From Akebia trifoliata (Eukaryota > Streptophyta > Magnoliopsida > Ranunculales > Lardizabalaceae): a stretch of DNA of 64,000 nt. Numbering within the stretch: position 1 is the stretch's first letter; each line of letters opens with the position of its first letter. Both the position numbers and the translations under genes were made by a program. Below the pieces are notes generated by a model, which was not told the DNA's origin, ran no database searches, and saw only the letters and a list, made by a program, of their open reading frames with translations. Shown piece by piece: positions 23,591-36,433 of the stretch. The stretch is taken from NCBI GenBank assembly GCA_017979445.1, contig CM030715.1:15877602-15941601 (forward strand), written 5' to 3'.

Positions 23591-23989
23591 TTTGTTTGAT
23601 TCCAATATGTAGTGGCCCCAAATTCTTACACGAATCTTTATGGTTCAATGCTAAAATCCAAGGCACTAAATACACAATTCGAAAATGATAAATAAAGTAA
23701 ATAAGAAATATGGTGATAACAAATAATATCACAATGGAAAATTCTAATAAAGTTGAAATATAAGTATGAACGTATCCACAAGATAACTGAAATGTAAACT
23801 AGAGCTAAAAAATTTGCCAAATGTGAAACTATTGACAAAATGAAATATAAACACCAAATAGATACTCGCCTGATAAAATCGTAACATCGAAATATGAAGT
23901 CAGAATAGACTTAGAAGATAAAGTTACAAAATATATTAGTGCAGGACTTCTCAAAATGGTAGAGTACCCAGAGTAGATTATTGTCCTTA
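23591..23989. other. Retroelement-like spacer, unassigned
   Basis: It begins with a motif 'tgtagtggccccaaattc' resembling the reverse-oriented LTR opening 'tgtcatgcccccaaatcc' at 24292, suggesting a short fragment of a related minus-oriented LTR. Identification is tentative; no coding signal. Confidence 0.35.
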
Positions 23990-24170
23990 GTCTAATGGAA
24001 TATTTAAAGCAGCTAACAAGAATCTTGAAAATATCATTAAGAAGATATGTTAGTCGCGTCGAGATTGGTCTAAAAAATTACCTTTTGTTATTTGGTCATA
24101 TCGTACTTCAATTTGATTTTCCACTAGAGCTACTCTGTACTTTCTGGTAGACTACCAAACTCGAAGATCC
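23990..24170 (+). pseudogene. Gypsy integrase C-terminal fragment
   Basis: The plus strand reads NGIFKAANKNLENIIKKI, a stop, then RDWSKKLPFVIWSYRTSI and STRATLYFLV. This corresponds to the conserved end of the Gypsy integrase core (AANKNI, DWHEKLP, WAYRT, TGATPFSLVYG). It lies directly against an RNase H fragment of the opposite orientation, so a rearrangement or separate insertion joins them. Confidence 0.8.
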
Positions 24171-24291
24171 AAATACATCGATTTTATCTACTTCGAGGTC
24201 AATTACTACTTTCAACCTCATAATGCATGCTTCGTATTCAGCTTCATTGCTTGAACATTAGAACCTTAGTCTGACTACAATGGGTATGTGT
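24171..24291 (-). pseudogene. Tat RNase H fragment (piece 4 of the split pol)
   Basis: On the minus strand it reads HIPIVVRLRF, a stop, then SNEAEYEACIMRLKV, the block containing the catalytic Glu of the archaeal-type RNase H found in Tat elements. It continues, after removal of the LTR at 24292-36260, the segment at 36261-36433. Confidence 0.8.
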
Positions 24292-25465
24292 TGTCATGCC
24301 CCCAAATCCTAGAATGAATCTCAAGGATTCTTCTATTAGAATCTCAAAGTGCGATTAACAATCCTAACCTATTTTAACATATAATAATAAATAATAATTT
24401 GTTCAATAGTTATAGCATAGCAAAAAGTTTAAGATAACAAACTAATTCATAAAGAGATGAAGCTAACTAGTAATAATACATAAAATCCAACATTAAACCT
24501 CAAGAAATAAACGACATAATGAATAAAATGACATATAATGCCCTAACATAAGTTTCTTAAAATGATAAAAAGAATATCTTAGACTCTAATACATCTAAGA
24601 CTAAAGGAGGCTATTGCTCATCGATATATTCCTCCTCTAGGACTTTCTTTTAGAACTCTTCCTCATACATTGGTTCTTTCATAGTCGAATAATCTGAAAT
24701 AGTGAATCAAAGGGTGAGTAATGGGAAGTTACTCAGCAGAAATATACCGTTCTAATATATAGTCACAATGCAATATAAAATCATGCTAAACATTTAAATA
24801 AATGCAAGTTTTATCATAACATAACATTCGAATAATAACTAAATGAAAAACAATAAACATTTGTAATAATCATCGATCTATCAATTCTATCATAAAAATA
24901 TTCTATCATGCTTCATAATTTTTAAAGTAAGACATCTATCGATATCACATCACAAAATAAAAAAACATACATAATATAAAAATGGTAGTGCAATCGAAAA
25001 GTGATTTGAGGACCACATAGACTATGGAAAATTGATATTCCAATGTTTAACCTTCAATATAAAATACCATCGTTCTTATTTAATATTGTGGTTGCTCTAG
25101 CATATCATAGTTGGGTGACCATTTAGCCAGTTCAAACTGTTCGTTAATAAAAAATCTAATACTGAGTTCAACTAATAGTGAGGTCGATTGTTTGATGGCT
25201 ACAGACTCTTAGTGATCACTAACTAGCTCAAGAGAGACTCCTCATGTCTAAGTCTATCAAGAGGCAATATATGTGAACCTCGACTATCTCTATTCTATAT
25301 TTTACAAAGGCTGCCTTCACATGCAAAAATTAACCAAGAAAGAAGACGAAAAACTCTTAGATCTTACAAGTTGTATTACTCTCCAAAGTATCCTATACTA
25401 CCAAGGAACATAAAACTATAAGTGTTATCCTAAATTGACCCATCGATTCAAAAAGTATAACAACA

Positions 25466-27133
25466 TGATTGACCAGATTTTTAGTCATCAATAACCCTAT
25501 AGAAGATTGTAGTAAAGTGATTTGTAGGGTATCGTTATTGGCCGGGGATTGCGGGTACTCCTATTCTAAAGAGTCATAACAAATTTTAGTTAGTTTAATT
25601 AACAAATTGAAAACAAACGTACTACACAAATTTGTAGGGGTTTCAATTTTGGTGATTCGGAAAAAAAATAATAATAAAAATAAAAAGAAAGAAATAATTA
25701 TTTACAATTGATCATCTTCTCTCACAATAAAAAAAAAAATTCATTAAATGACTAATCAAATTGCTTCAACATAGATAACGAATTTTATGCCTTAATTACA
25801 TATCCGAATTGAATCAAAGTGCAAGCCTAAAGAGATCATGCATCTTATAAATTCCTTCTTAGATAATCCTAGGGTTTTGGAAAAGTCCATTACCTAGTTA
25901 TTTTGATTAAGCAATCAAGTTAATACTTAGCGTATCCTTACAACTTCTTAAACAAATCATTAAGATCAAAAGGAATTATGATTCAATAACCTACTCTTCA
26001 AACCTATGGAAAAGTCCATGGCTAAAGAACATGCAATTTTCAGATCACAACTATTGTTCATAGTTTTTACCACTTTTAAATCATATTCCAAATCAATTAG
26101 GTGATTAGAGATACAATTATGGCTTCAATGACCGTTAATATCAAAGTTTTCAATATGACCAAACTGAAAATTCAGCATACATAATTAAAATTCACTGATT
26201 CATGTGTCTACATATCACCAATCCGAAAACATCAATTAATGAATCTGAAAGTCACTAACTCATTGAATTAAAAATTTTCAACTTAAGAATCCAACAAGAT
26301 GTTCTTTAATCCAAAAGCAACTAGGGTTGCAATAATAAAAATAAATAAAAGTCATAAGGGTTACACTTTTTAACACAACCAAATAAGTTTGAGATGTGTT
26401 GGTGGTGATGTTCCTCACGGCAATAATGTTGCTGAAAAATTTCAAACTTCTCCTTCTTCTTGACAGCAACTCGTTGGCCCCTAGTTCCCCCAGTTTCAGC
26501 CACTCTTTTCTAAAGAAAAGAAAAAAAAAACCCTAATAGAGAGAGAGCAAGAGAGAGATCTTCCTTTTTTCCTTCTTTTACCCGTTCTTCTCTTCCTTCT
26601 TAGAAGCTAACAAAATCTCCTAAAAAAAATCCTAAATTTTATCCTCCAATAACAATATATAAATCTGACTAATTAAAATAAAATAAAGTCCTAATATAAT
26701 TAAGAAAGTGGTGTTTTAGTTGGAATTTTCGTGCACTAAATTTGGAGACTTTCGAAAATAAACCTCGTCAAATTTTTAACAAATTCGCGTCAAATTCGCG
26801 TCAACAGTTTACGTGCAGCAACTTCAAACCCAATTTTGACCTTGATACAGTCATTATCACTTAAAACTCAAAACACGAAAGTTGTAGATCTTTTTCTTAG
26901 CGTTCCATAGCATTTAGAATCATCTCAATTGGAGTTCGGATGAGAGAGTTATGCCCAGATTACGAAGCGATGTCAAAACTATCCAAAATCGCCCAATTAA
27001 TTTCGTTTTGCACTTAACACCTCCATTTGCATCCTAAATCAAAATAAAAGAATAATGAGTACATTTAGGCACTAAATATGTATAAAGGACTAAATATTAA
27101 AGGAGAAAAATATGACATTTTGCATTCTTATCA
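25466..27133 (-). mobile_element. 3' LTR of the non-autonomous element
   Basis: Near-identical to 29320-30994. It is distinguished by an extra 'gcgtcaaattc' duplication near 26785 and a shorter GA microsatellite near 26545. The polypurine tract lies at 27134-27147. Confidence 0.93.
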
Positions 27134-29299
27134 AATTCCCCCACACTGAACTTTTGCTCGTCCTCGGGCAAAACAGAACAAAATGTAACCTAATAGAAAC
27201 TCAAGAAAAACAGCAAAGACTAACTAAAAACACCACAATGACTTAACACAAATTAAATGACTCTAATCCTTCCAAGTTACATCTCAGAGATCCTTTAGAT
27301 GGTATGGCATAATAAAGTAGGAAGAGCACAAGTTTACTTCAAAAATAAGCCACAGAGTTATTAAGACTATATAGCATGCATACTTGGAGTGTGTGTGTGT
27401 GTGTAGCCAAATATAAGTGTAATATGCATCCTCAAGTTAATGCACAAATTGTATCAAACTTTACTTCTCACGATGTATCACTCTGGTTTTCTCTCAATTT
27501 GATATGGTGCTAGCTACACTAATCACTCAAACACTTGTGAAAACAGTTTAAACCATAGGCTTGCTTGTCCACCCACTCTCCACATTTAAAATAGAACATC
27601 AAAGGATCAAGAGGTCTTTGAAAAGGTTGTAATGGGGCTAAAGGGTCAAGGGTTCATAAGAAGGAAAAGAAAGGATATCACAAAATTTCCTCAGAACTAG
27701 AAAGCAATTAGAAATGTCAATAAATAGGTCTTCATCATTAAGTACCACATTTCGATCACTCTAAGGTAGATTTCATCAATTTATTTTTTTCTTTAAGGTA
27801 GATTTCATCAATTTATTTTTTTTCTTTTCACTTTGCTTGAGAGATTTGTAATGCTCCCATTTCTTTAGAACTTGTATTCTTTAAATCACAACACTTCTTT
27901 TCATGTCCCTACTTCTCCTTTGATCACAATCTTCTTTTTTTTTTTTTTTTTAACAAATCTTACACCTTAGAACCATATGAAATCCTCCCCCACACTTATG
28001 CTTTTCCACCCTTCTTGATATCACCTTATAAACAAGATCCAAGCTCACTAGTTCCAAGGAAAAGGGTAAGTAAAGTGTTTAAGTTAAAAAGAGTAAGTGA
28101 ATGTGGGTTAATGAAGAAAATAGGCTAATGAAGGCTCAAAGGGCTATCTAACGGTCAAATCACAATCAGGACAAATGCTATTTGGTCATGGTGGTAAAAT
28201 CCTAATTTGCCTCCATCTTCTCCAAATCTGAACATGTAAAATTGTCTCAAGCAGGTTTAAAGCAAGTTCTAGAAAACATGATATTCATAAGATGCACTCA
28301 GAAAAGAAGTTTAAATTGATATGTATAATGAATCAATTATAAGGCTCGAATAGCTCACAAATATGCGGAATTATGCAAGTATCATTCAATATGTCTCCAT
28401 GCTTCACTTTAAGATAACATATTACTCGAATCAAGGCTAATGTGCATCAAAATTTCCAAGTATGACTACAATATAAGCAAATTAACTCCATTTCTTGTTT
28501 TATCTGTAAAAATATGCTCAATTCTATTTACAAGCCATCTATCTTAAGAATCAGTTTCATCATTGAGTTGGAAGGAATTCTAAAAACAAAACAAATTTTT
28601 TTTTTTAAATTAAAGTTGTAAATCCCTCCCCCACACTTAAATCCTACATTGTCCTCAATGTAGATCAGAATAAGCCTGTAAGTTGAAATATAAACATGAG
28701 CAAGGTATTCACGAAAATCACACAATAAAAAAAAATGAAATCCACCAAAGTAAATAGAGGAGAGAAAGAAAATGCAAATCTGTGTTGATGTATCCTCAAT
28801 AGCCTTGGCTGAATTGGGTTGCCTCCCAGTAGCGCTTGAATGTTTACAGTCCTTCAGCCTAGACTTTGTACCTCGTTTTTAGTCCTTTGTGAGTGGAGCC
28901 TCTTGGAGGGGTACTTCTTCCACAGTGTGCTCCTTAAAAGCCTCATAATAAGGCTTCAAGCGATGGCCATTCACTTTGAATTCATTTCCAGTTTTGTCAC
29001 TTTTTATCTTGTATTTTTTAGCAGAGCGTCAATTGTTTTGTTGTTCTTGAGTCTTTCTTCTAACTGCGGACATTCATGGACCTAATCCTAAAAGTAAAGA
29101 CAACAATATACAAGTTAGAGTTGAAAGAATAATAATAAGCTTCCCTTCCTAAAAACATCACAATGTGATCGCCATAGTGATAGGAAAGATTCATGTTAAA
29201 ATTTCAATAAGTGTAACACAAGATATATTACATGCAAGCTCAACAAGTAAAATAGAATATTAACAAGTTAAATGACACTAAAACATAGGGATTTTGCAA

Positions 29300-29317
29300 T
29301 CCCCGGCAGCGGCGCCA
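29300..29317 (-). other. Primer-binding site, tRNA-Asp type
   Basis: Two bases inside the right LTR, the minus strand reads TGGCGCCGCTGCCGGGGA, the form used by Athila/Tat-lineage elements and complementary to the 3' end of tRNA-Asp as known for those families. Confidence 0.8.
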
Positions 29318-29319
29318 TT

Positions 29320-30994
29320 TGATTGACCAGATTTTTAGTCATCAATAAACCCTATAGAAGATTGTAGTAAAGTGATTTGTAGGGTATCGTTATTGGCCGG
29401 GGATTGCGGGTACTCCTATTCTAAAGAGTCATAACAAATTTTAGTTAGTTTAATTAACAAATTGAAAACAAACGTACTACACAAATTTGTAGGGGTTTCA
29501 ATTTTGGTGATTCGAAAAAAAAATAATAATAAAAATAAAAAGAAAGAAATAATTATTTACAATTGATCATCTTCTCTCATAATTCAGAAAAAAAAATTCA
29601 TTAAATGACTAATCAAATTGCTTCAACATAGATAACGAATTTTATGCCTTAATTACATATCCGAATTGAATCAAAGTGCAAGCCTAAAGAGATCATGCAT
29701 CTTATAAATTCCTTCTTAGATAATCCCTAGGGTTTTGGAAAAGTCCATTACCTAGTTATTTTGATTAAGCAATCAAGTTAATACTTAGCGTATCCTTACA
29801 ACTTCTTAAACAAATCATTAAGATCAAAAGGAATTATGATTCAATAACCTACTCTTCAAACCTATGGAAAAGTCCATGGCTAAAGAACATGCAATTTTCA
29901 GATCACAACTATTGTTCATAGTTTTTACCACTTTTAAATCATATTCCAAATCAATTAGGTGATTAGAGATACAATTATGGCTTCAATGACCGTTAATATC
30001 AAAATTTTCAATATGACCAAACTGAAAATTCAGCATACATAATTAAAATTCACTGATTCATGTGTCTAGATATCACCAATCCGAAAACATCAATTAATGA
30101 ATCTGAAAGTCACTGACTCATTGAATTAAAAATTTCCAACTTAAGAATCCAACAAGATGTTCTTTAATCCAAAAGCAACTAGGATTGCAATAATAAAAAT
30201 AAATAAAAGTCATAAGGGTTACACTTTTAACACAACCAAAGAAGTTTGAGATGTGTTGGTGGTGATGTTCCTCACGGCAATAATGTTGCTGAAAAATTTC
30301 AGCAACTTCTCCTTCTTCTTGACAGCAACTCGTTGGCCCCTAGTTCCCCCAGTTTCAGCCACCTCTTTTCTAAAGAAAAGAAAAAAAAAACCCTAATAGA
30401 GAGAGAGCAAGAGAGAGAGATAGATAGAGATCTTCCTTTTTTCCTTTCTTTTACCCGTTCTTCTCTTCCTTCTTAGAAGCTAACAAAATCTCCTAAAAAA
30501 AATCCTAAATCTTATCCTCTAATAACAATATATAAATCTGACTAATTAAAATAAAATAAAGTCTTAATATAATTAGGAAAGTGGTGTTTTAGTTGGAATT
30601 TTCGTGCACTAGATTTGGAGACTTTCGAAAATAAACCTCGTCAAATTTTTAACAAATTCGCGTCAACAGTTTACGTGTAGCAACTTCAAACCCAATTTTG
30701 ACCTTGATACAGTCATTATCACTTAAAACTTAAAACACTAAAGTTGTAGATCTTTTTCTCAGCGTTCCATAGCATTTGGAATCATCTCAATTGGAGTTCG
30801 GATGAGAGAGTTATGCCCAGATTACGAAGCAATGTCAAAACTATCCAAAATCGCCCAATTAATTTCGTTTTGCACTTAACACCTCCATTTGCATCCTAAA
30901 TCAAAATAAAAGAATAATGAGTACATTTAGGCACTAAATATGTATAAAGGACTAAATATTAAGGAGAAAAATATGACATTTTGCATTCTTATCA
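29320..30994 (-). mobile_element. 5' LTR of the non-autonomous element
   Basis: Partner of 25466-27133. It has an expanded GA/GATA microsatellite near 30400-30430. The right flank caaca repeats the left flank. Confidence 0.93.
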
Positions 30995-32313
30995 CAACAC
31001 ATCACTTTTTATAAGCTTTTCATGACTCTTTTCTAGTAAACAAAAAAAATAGTTTTGTTTGAGTACATACATATAATTTCTTTCTTCTAAAAATCCAAAT
31101 AATAATAGTGACTTCTAGCCAACATTATATTATGTATGTCTATATATTCATCCTTCAATCAATCGTATCTCATGTGGTCGTGGGAACGTGAGATATCATT
31201 TCATCTATTTATCAATTAATTATGTCTTACATGGTCTAGTCATTAAGAATACTAGAGTCATTGGCCCATCAAATAATGAAAAACACACGTTCTCTTTGTT
31301 TATCCATCAATCATTCATTTTTCCTAGGTATCTATCAAAGTACATATTTTTTAAAAATATTTACCATCCATATCCATATTATGATCTTAGTTGAATAGAA
31401 AAGACTAAAAAAATATGATAAAATAATAAATAGTTAAAACTTTAGAAAGTTATGAAAATTTGGTTAAGTGTTGAAAATATGAAATTTCAAAGTTTTTTAA
31501 ATAAAAAAGAATTTTTAAAAATTAAAATTTTAATCATGAGATTTGACATCATATAGTTTTTGAAACTTAATTTGAAGGGATACCAAAGAAAATGGGATTT
31601 GAAAATCTGATAAAAATGCAATAATCTGCATTTTGTTCATGAACCAAAAATTAGATTTTGATTATTTGTGATTTTGATTTTTAAACCATTTTCATTATTT
31701 TTTTATGAGGGGTATTATCTTTTTTTCATTTAATAACTTAAAATAAGTGGAAAACTCAACATTTACTTAAATTTTTTAATGAAAATAAATTATTGGATGT
31801 GTCTAACACTGTGTTGGAATGTGTCTAATACAATATAGAAAGCGTGTCTGACATAAAAAAATAGCAATTTTGACATTTAGAGATTTTGATAATTGCAATT
31901 TGAAAATCTCTATTGTATCGACTATACCATTATAGAGATTTTCAAATCATTATAGTAGTGGTTTGAGGTGTGAAACTAGAGTTCTTCGGGATTTTCTCTC
32001 TGGCTTTTCTCAAAAACTTTATCAAAACTTGTGTTATATTATTTTTTTTCTGAAAACTTGAAAGAAAATATAAAAATAATATATTTAACACAAATAGAAG
32101 TAAAACCATGGAATCAAACACCTAAACATGAATGATTTAAATTGACTCAACCCTAAATAAGAAATCCAACAAAAATACTTTTAATAAATATATGTTTCTT
32201 AAAAAACTAGCTACTAGAAGGTAGAATAAAAGATTTCCTACTTGTTTTGCATCTTTTATAATGAGATTTTGCAAAGAATGATTCTCAAAATGCTCATTGT
32301 TTAAGACCTTACC

Positions 32314-35300
32314 TGTGATGCCCTGCCAAACGCTAACTCAAATCCCAAGGCCGCCTCGAGGCACTAGGTGGCGCCTCAAAATTTCGGCATGGTTTCCTCT
32401 GTTTATGTTAGCGTTCCACGGAATTCAAACCTGATAAAACAATAACCAAACAAATCCTGTATATAATATGTGACAAAAACATACAAGGTATGGAAGAGAG
32501 TGAGTGATGAATGACGTATGGTGAGATCGGAGTGGCGCAAAATGATAAAATATACAGGATTACAAAAATTTTCTCGCTCTAACATAGCCCTATCACTCGG
32601 CCCAAAACACTATGTACACCTTCTAGGACGAACTAATTCCTAGGAGAAATAATCCCAATGCTCACCGGGTAACGGACACTGGTCGGCGATCTGACCAACC
32701 TCTGCTCCTCGACCGATGGCTCAACACTCGCCTCCCCAAGCACAGGCTCTGCAACTAAAAAAGATATAAGAAAAGGGTGAGTAACAATTGTTACCCAGTA
32801 AGTCCACAAACAATTCCCACTAATAACCTAGTCTAACGTGATCGAATAATCATATTGCATCATTTCAAAATATGCAAGTTTTACCATTGAAACTACGATT
32901 AACTGATACATATAGCTAGGGATGAGCAACTAAACAGTTTAAATATTACACATAACATCAATCATCCATACTTATTATACATTTTCATTTATGCAAATAT
33001 AGTTGACAACACTGAAATAGTAGACTTGTTTTTCAGTTTATAATTCGAAATATAACAACAAATACATAATACAAGTGGTAGAGTAATGGAATTTGAGCGT
33101 TGGGATTCACGACTGGATCGCTCCCAGTCGGGACATGATGTTACAACATAAATCTGACTTTTAGTTCCTGATTTTGTGGTCGGTCGCTGCACTTACCACA
33201 CTGGTGACCATTTATCCGGCTCAGGCGGGCCGTTTGACGTGATCGTAAGCAATGGGTCTCTTTTCGATGTGTTAGAACGTTCGACTACAACTAGATTGTT
33301 AGTGATCACTGACCAATCATCTTCGTCTATGCCTATCAGGTGTGCATGTGATTCCCAAATGACACTCTACTCGTATACGACCACCTTTACAATACACGTT
33401 CACTGGTAAAGATAAGAAATGAATGGACCCGGATTTCAGTTGTGACTCCACTTTTATATGCGTCCCATACCACGTATGAGCTTGGTGGTCCATACCGTAC
33501 ATCCCAGGATAGTGCACCCCTCTGGATGATGTGACGCATTATCCCTTCAAGCATTCACAAACCCTTTAACAGCTCACAAAATAGCAACGTATATATATGA
33601 TTTTTCATTTAAAACAAAAGATAAAAAATTAACAGAACAGGGTTGAGAATGGATATCCAGTTCCTACCATGCAACTGTGGCCACCCGGCCTAAAAATAAA
33701 TAACAGTACTCAGCGCACGCGCTAACACAATCGTAAATAAACATGCAACCCTTTCATTAATAACCTGGATATCCTTTCACAAAGCTACACACAACATACA
33801 ATGTAAAATGCAGACATCACCCCTCGGGTGTGATTCTGACATTTTACTGATTCATCCCTTTCCCATTCTCTCGACATTCTCACTTTTCATCTTTTCAAGT
33901 CAACCATTCATTTTCAATCTTTCAAAGTTATTTTTGATTTTTCCATCGAAAATCATCAAAGTTTATTCAAAATAAGGTCCCGAAGATGTACGGGACCAAA
34001 GTTGTTAAAAACAAGGAAAACTGGTGAAAATTTGGCTAAGTGTCGAAAACTCAAAATTTCAAAGTTTATCGAAATTGAAAACAGGTCTTTGAAAATGAAA
34101 GTCTCAATCACGAGATTCGACACCATATAGTTTTTGTAATCTAATTAAAAGTAATGCGAAAGTTATTGCATTTTTAAAATTTGTCGAAAACGTCGAAAAT
34201 TACGATTTGTTCTTGAAACCAAAATTTGGATTTTGATCCTTTGAGATTTGGATCTTGAAATCATTTCCATTATTCTGAAATGGGGGGGTAAAACCTTAAT
34301 TTCATTAAAGAATTTAAAGTAAATGGACATTTACTTAAATGTTTTTAATGAAATGAAGGGTGGGAAATCAAGTATAGGCAATGGGGAGGTCAAGGCAAGA
34401 GTCAGAACTCAGTTCTGAAGAGAACTGTTTCTGTCGGCAGATGGTCGGTGGCAGAACCATAGTTCTGTCGGTGGGATCAATAAATTGGTCATCGGCAAAT
34501 GTCAGTGGGACTGTGCCTCCTGCAGACAGTATAAAATTTTCTCTTGATTTTGTCGGTGGCAGAAGCTCCATTCTGTCGGTGGGACCGACAGAATGCCTTC
34601 GGCAGGTGTCGGTGGCACCGACCCTTCCCGCCGACAGCCTGAACCATCACTCGAACTTTCGAGTTTTTGATTCCCTTTTCGATTTCTTCTTCCATTCTTC
34701 GAACCATTCGACCCACCCCACGAGTTTGTAGTTAAAACTTGATAAAACATCATCAAAACATCTACTTCTACTATGAATTTGAAATCAAACAACAACTTTC
34801 TACAATTTAAATGCAAACAATAAGTTTTGTTTCAAAACCTAAATGCACATTTCGAAATCTAAAATTACCAATAGGAATTGAAAGTCCCCTACATGGTTTG
34901 TGGACGTCAAAGGTGATGAACTCGTACAAGGATCGAAGTTGGTGGCAAGAGAGTCAATGTTGAGTTGAGTTTGATGCAAAGTAAGCGGGGGTTTGCAACT
35001 CCTTTGACGATGACACTCTTCTTCACTTCTACCTAGAAGACGAGCCTCTATTAACTTGGTGAAGCTCCAAGTTTGATGATACCCTAACTTACTTGTTGGT
35101 TTTTGGTGGAGGGTAAGGAAACGGACGTGAATGGGTTAACAAAGAGGGTGATGTTGTAGCTATTGTCGTAGCCGACAACTTTGCCTCCTTCGTCGGGGTT
35201 CAATGGTCATTTATTTTCAATGAATCTTGAGGTGAAGAGAGGAGAATCCTAGATTGAGAAAATCTGAGTTTTGGGTGTTTTGGAGAAGAAAAAGAAATGA

Positions 35301-35752
35301 AATGAAATAAAAGAAAATCAGATTTTCTTTTATAACAAAACTGAGGGCATACTTGTAATTTCCTTATTATTTCTAGTTTCGATCGTAACTTAACTATTCG
35401 GACTCGGAAAATGACAAACGATTATACCATTTTGAATCATTTTTCGTTGCGTTCCTAATAGTGTGGTCGAATATTCTTGATTCTCCTTCTAATGAAAATT
35501 TCCTATTTTAGATCCCGTTCAACGTGAAATTCGAGGATTGATTAACTTTTCTACTCGAACTTGAATTCAAACTTGCTTATAGGCTAAAGTATATATTTCG
35601 ATCATTTTGAAACTAATGGCGAAATTGGTTTTTAACAAAAATGAACATAGCATCACCTGAGCACTTTACTCTAAGTTTCCTTTTTAGAATATTCTTCGAA
35701 TAAATACTATCTGATCTCCTCGAGATACGAGTTAAAAACACGGGGTGTTACA
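32314..35752 (-). mobile_element. Solo LTR (copy A) of the 3-kb family, with TTACC duplication
   Basis: It begins tgtgatgccctgcc and ends ggggtgttaca on the plus strand, i.e. TGTAACACCCC...GGGCATCACA on its own strand. TTACC flanks both sides (32309-32313, 35753-35757). It is the reverse complement of 57283-60459, for example the block at 33640-33720 with gatatccagttcctaccatgc. There is no internal region, so it is a recombined solo LTR. It carries an extra GC-rich inverted-repeat segment at about 34420-34650. It sits inside the older copy F. Confidence 0.92.
34420..34650. repeat. GC-rich GTCGGTGG inverted/direct repeat cluster in the LTR
   Basis: The words gtcggtgg and its complement recur at least six times here, including the palindromic 'gtcggtggcaccgac' near 34607. 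Related words occur in the diverged copy at about 63290-63350 ('tatcggtggcacc'). The solo LTR at 57283-60459 seems to lack it. Confidence 0.7.
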
Positions 35753-36260
35753 TTACCTTTGATCTTTATCCTAACACAAACTCTTTGATTTAGAATAAAA
35801 ATCTTGAAGAGGCGAAGCTTTTTCTCTTCTTCACAGACTCTTGTTTCTTACTCTAAGGTGCTCGAATCATTACTTAAAAATCTAGGATTTTAGGTGTTTT
35901 ATATTGGAGAAGAAAGAGAAAATTTGATTTTCTCTATTAAGTTTGGTATTTATATGATATCAGGGATGTAATGGTAATATGTATAATTATTTTCTTTTAT
36001 TAATAACTTAATGCTCGAGACTCGATTTGTGCAAATTTATAGTCCATTTTGGATTATTTTTCGATATGAACCTAATGGTATACTCAGATTTTTCTAAAAT
36101 ATCTTTCATAAAAAGCTTATATTTTAATTAAGCACTTATGCACGTTTATCAATGCACTTGTAAATTTCTCTTATCTTATTTTTAATTCTTTTTATAAGAT
36201 TGATTCTAAATGCAATATAAATTTTAATCACCTTGAGATACGAAATAGTTTTTTAAGACA

Positions 36261-36433
36261 TTAAATGTTTGATACAACCAGCTTAACCAAGACGACCTTA
36301 ATTCTTTTCATTTTTGATTCACCATTCTATTGAAATATATTTTTCAACTTAGGACTTCATTTTCATCATCATTTTCAATGTCGACAAAAGAATGACTTCG
36401 ACAAAGAAGTTTTTCTTAAGTAGCTCGTAGTCA
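36261..36433 (-). pseudogene. Tat RNase H fragment (piece 3 of the split pol)
   Basis: On the minus strand it reads DYELLKKNF at its 5' end and, after a frameshift, YFNRMVNQK, matching the linker and YFDGA.NQ start of the Tat-type second RNase H. The reading frame joins the segment at 50030-50799 precisely across the AGTCA target duplication, and continues at 24291 across copy F. Confidence 0.75.

Larger units (their letters stand above)
25466..30994 (-). mobile_element. Non-autonomous two-LTR Gypsy-type element with perfect 5-bp duplication
   Basis: Two LTRs, 25466-27133 and 29320-30994 (about 1.67 kb each), start tgattgaccag and end cttatca on the plus strand and are flanked by CAACA at 25461-25465 and 30995-30999. 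The PBS next to the right LTR sets minus orientation, and a purine tract (AGTGTGGGGGAATT, minus) abuts the left LTR. The internal 2.2 kb contains no gag or pol, only Athila/Tat-like noncoding landmarks such as gggttgcctcccag..gcgct near 28815. The LTRs differ by roughly 20 substitutions plus small indels by eye, about 1-1.5 percent, so insertion was fairly recent and mobilised in trans. Confidence 0.93.
24292..36260 (-). mobile_element. Old 3-kb-family LTR (copy F), split by two later insertions
   Basis: Pieces 24292-25465, 31000-32313 and 35758-36260 together give about 3.0 kb, close to the 3.2-3.4 kb of copies at 32314-35752 and 57283-60459. Matching landmarks are the opening tgtcatgccccc, 'gggtgagtaa...gttac' near 24710, 'gaccattta.cc.g.tca' near 25115, 'agtgatcact' near 25215, the 'atatagtttttg' block near 31550, and the end 'gagatacgaa..' near 36235. 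The flanks tgtgt and ttaaa do not match, so the target duplication has decayed or an edge is eroded. It was inserted into a Tat RNase H. Confidence 0.75.

Noticed and set aside
30246..30476. 76-codon ORF within the right LTR of the two-LTR element
   Set aside because: Frame disrupted in the other LTR by small indels; no conservation between the two copies, so not coding.
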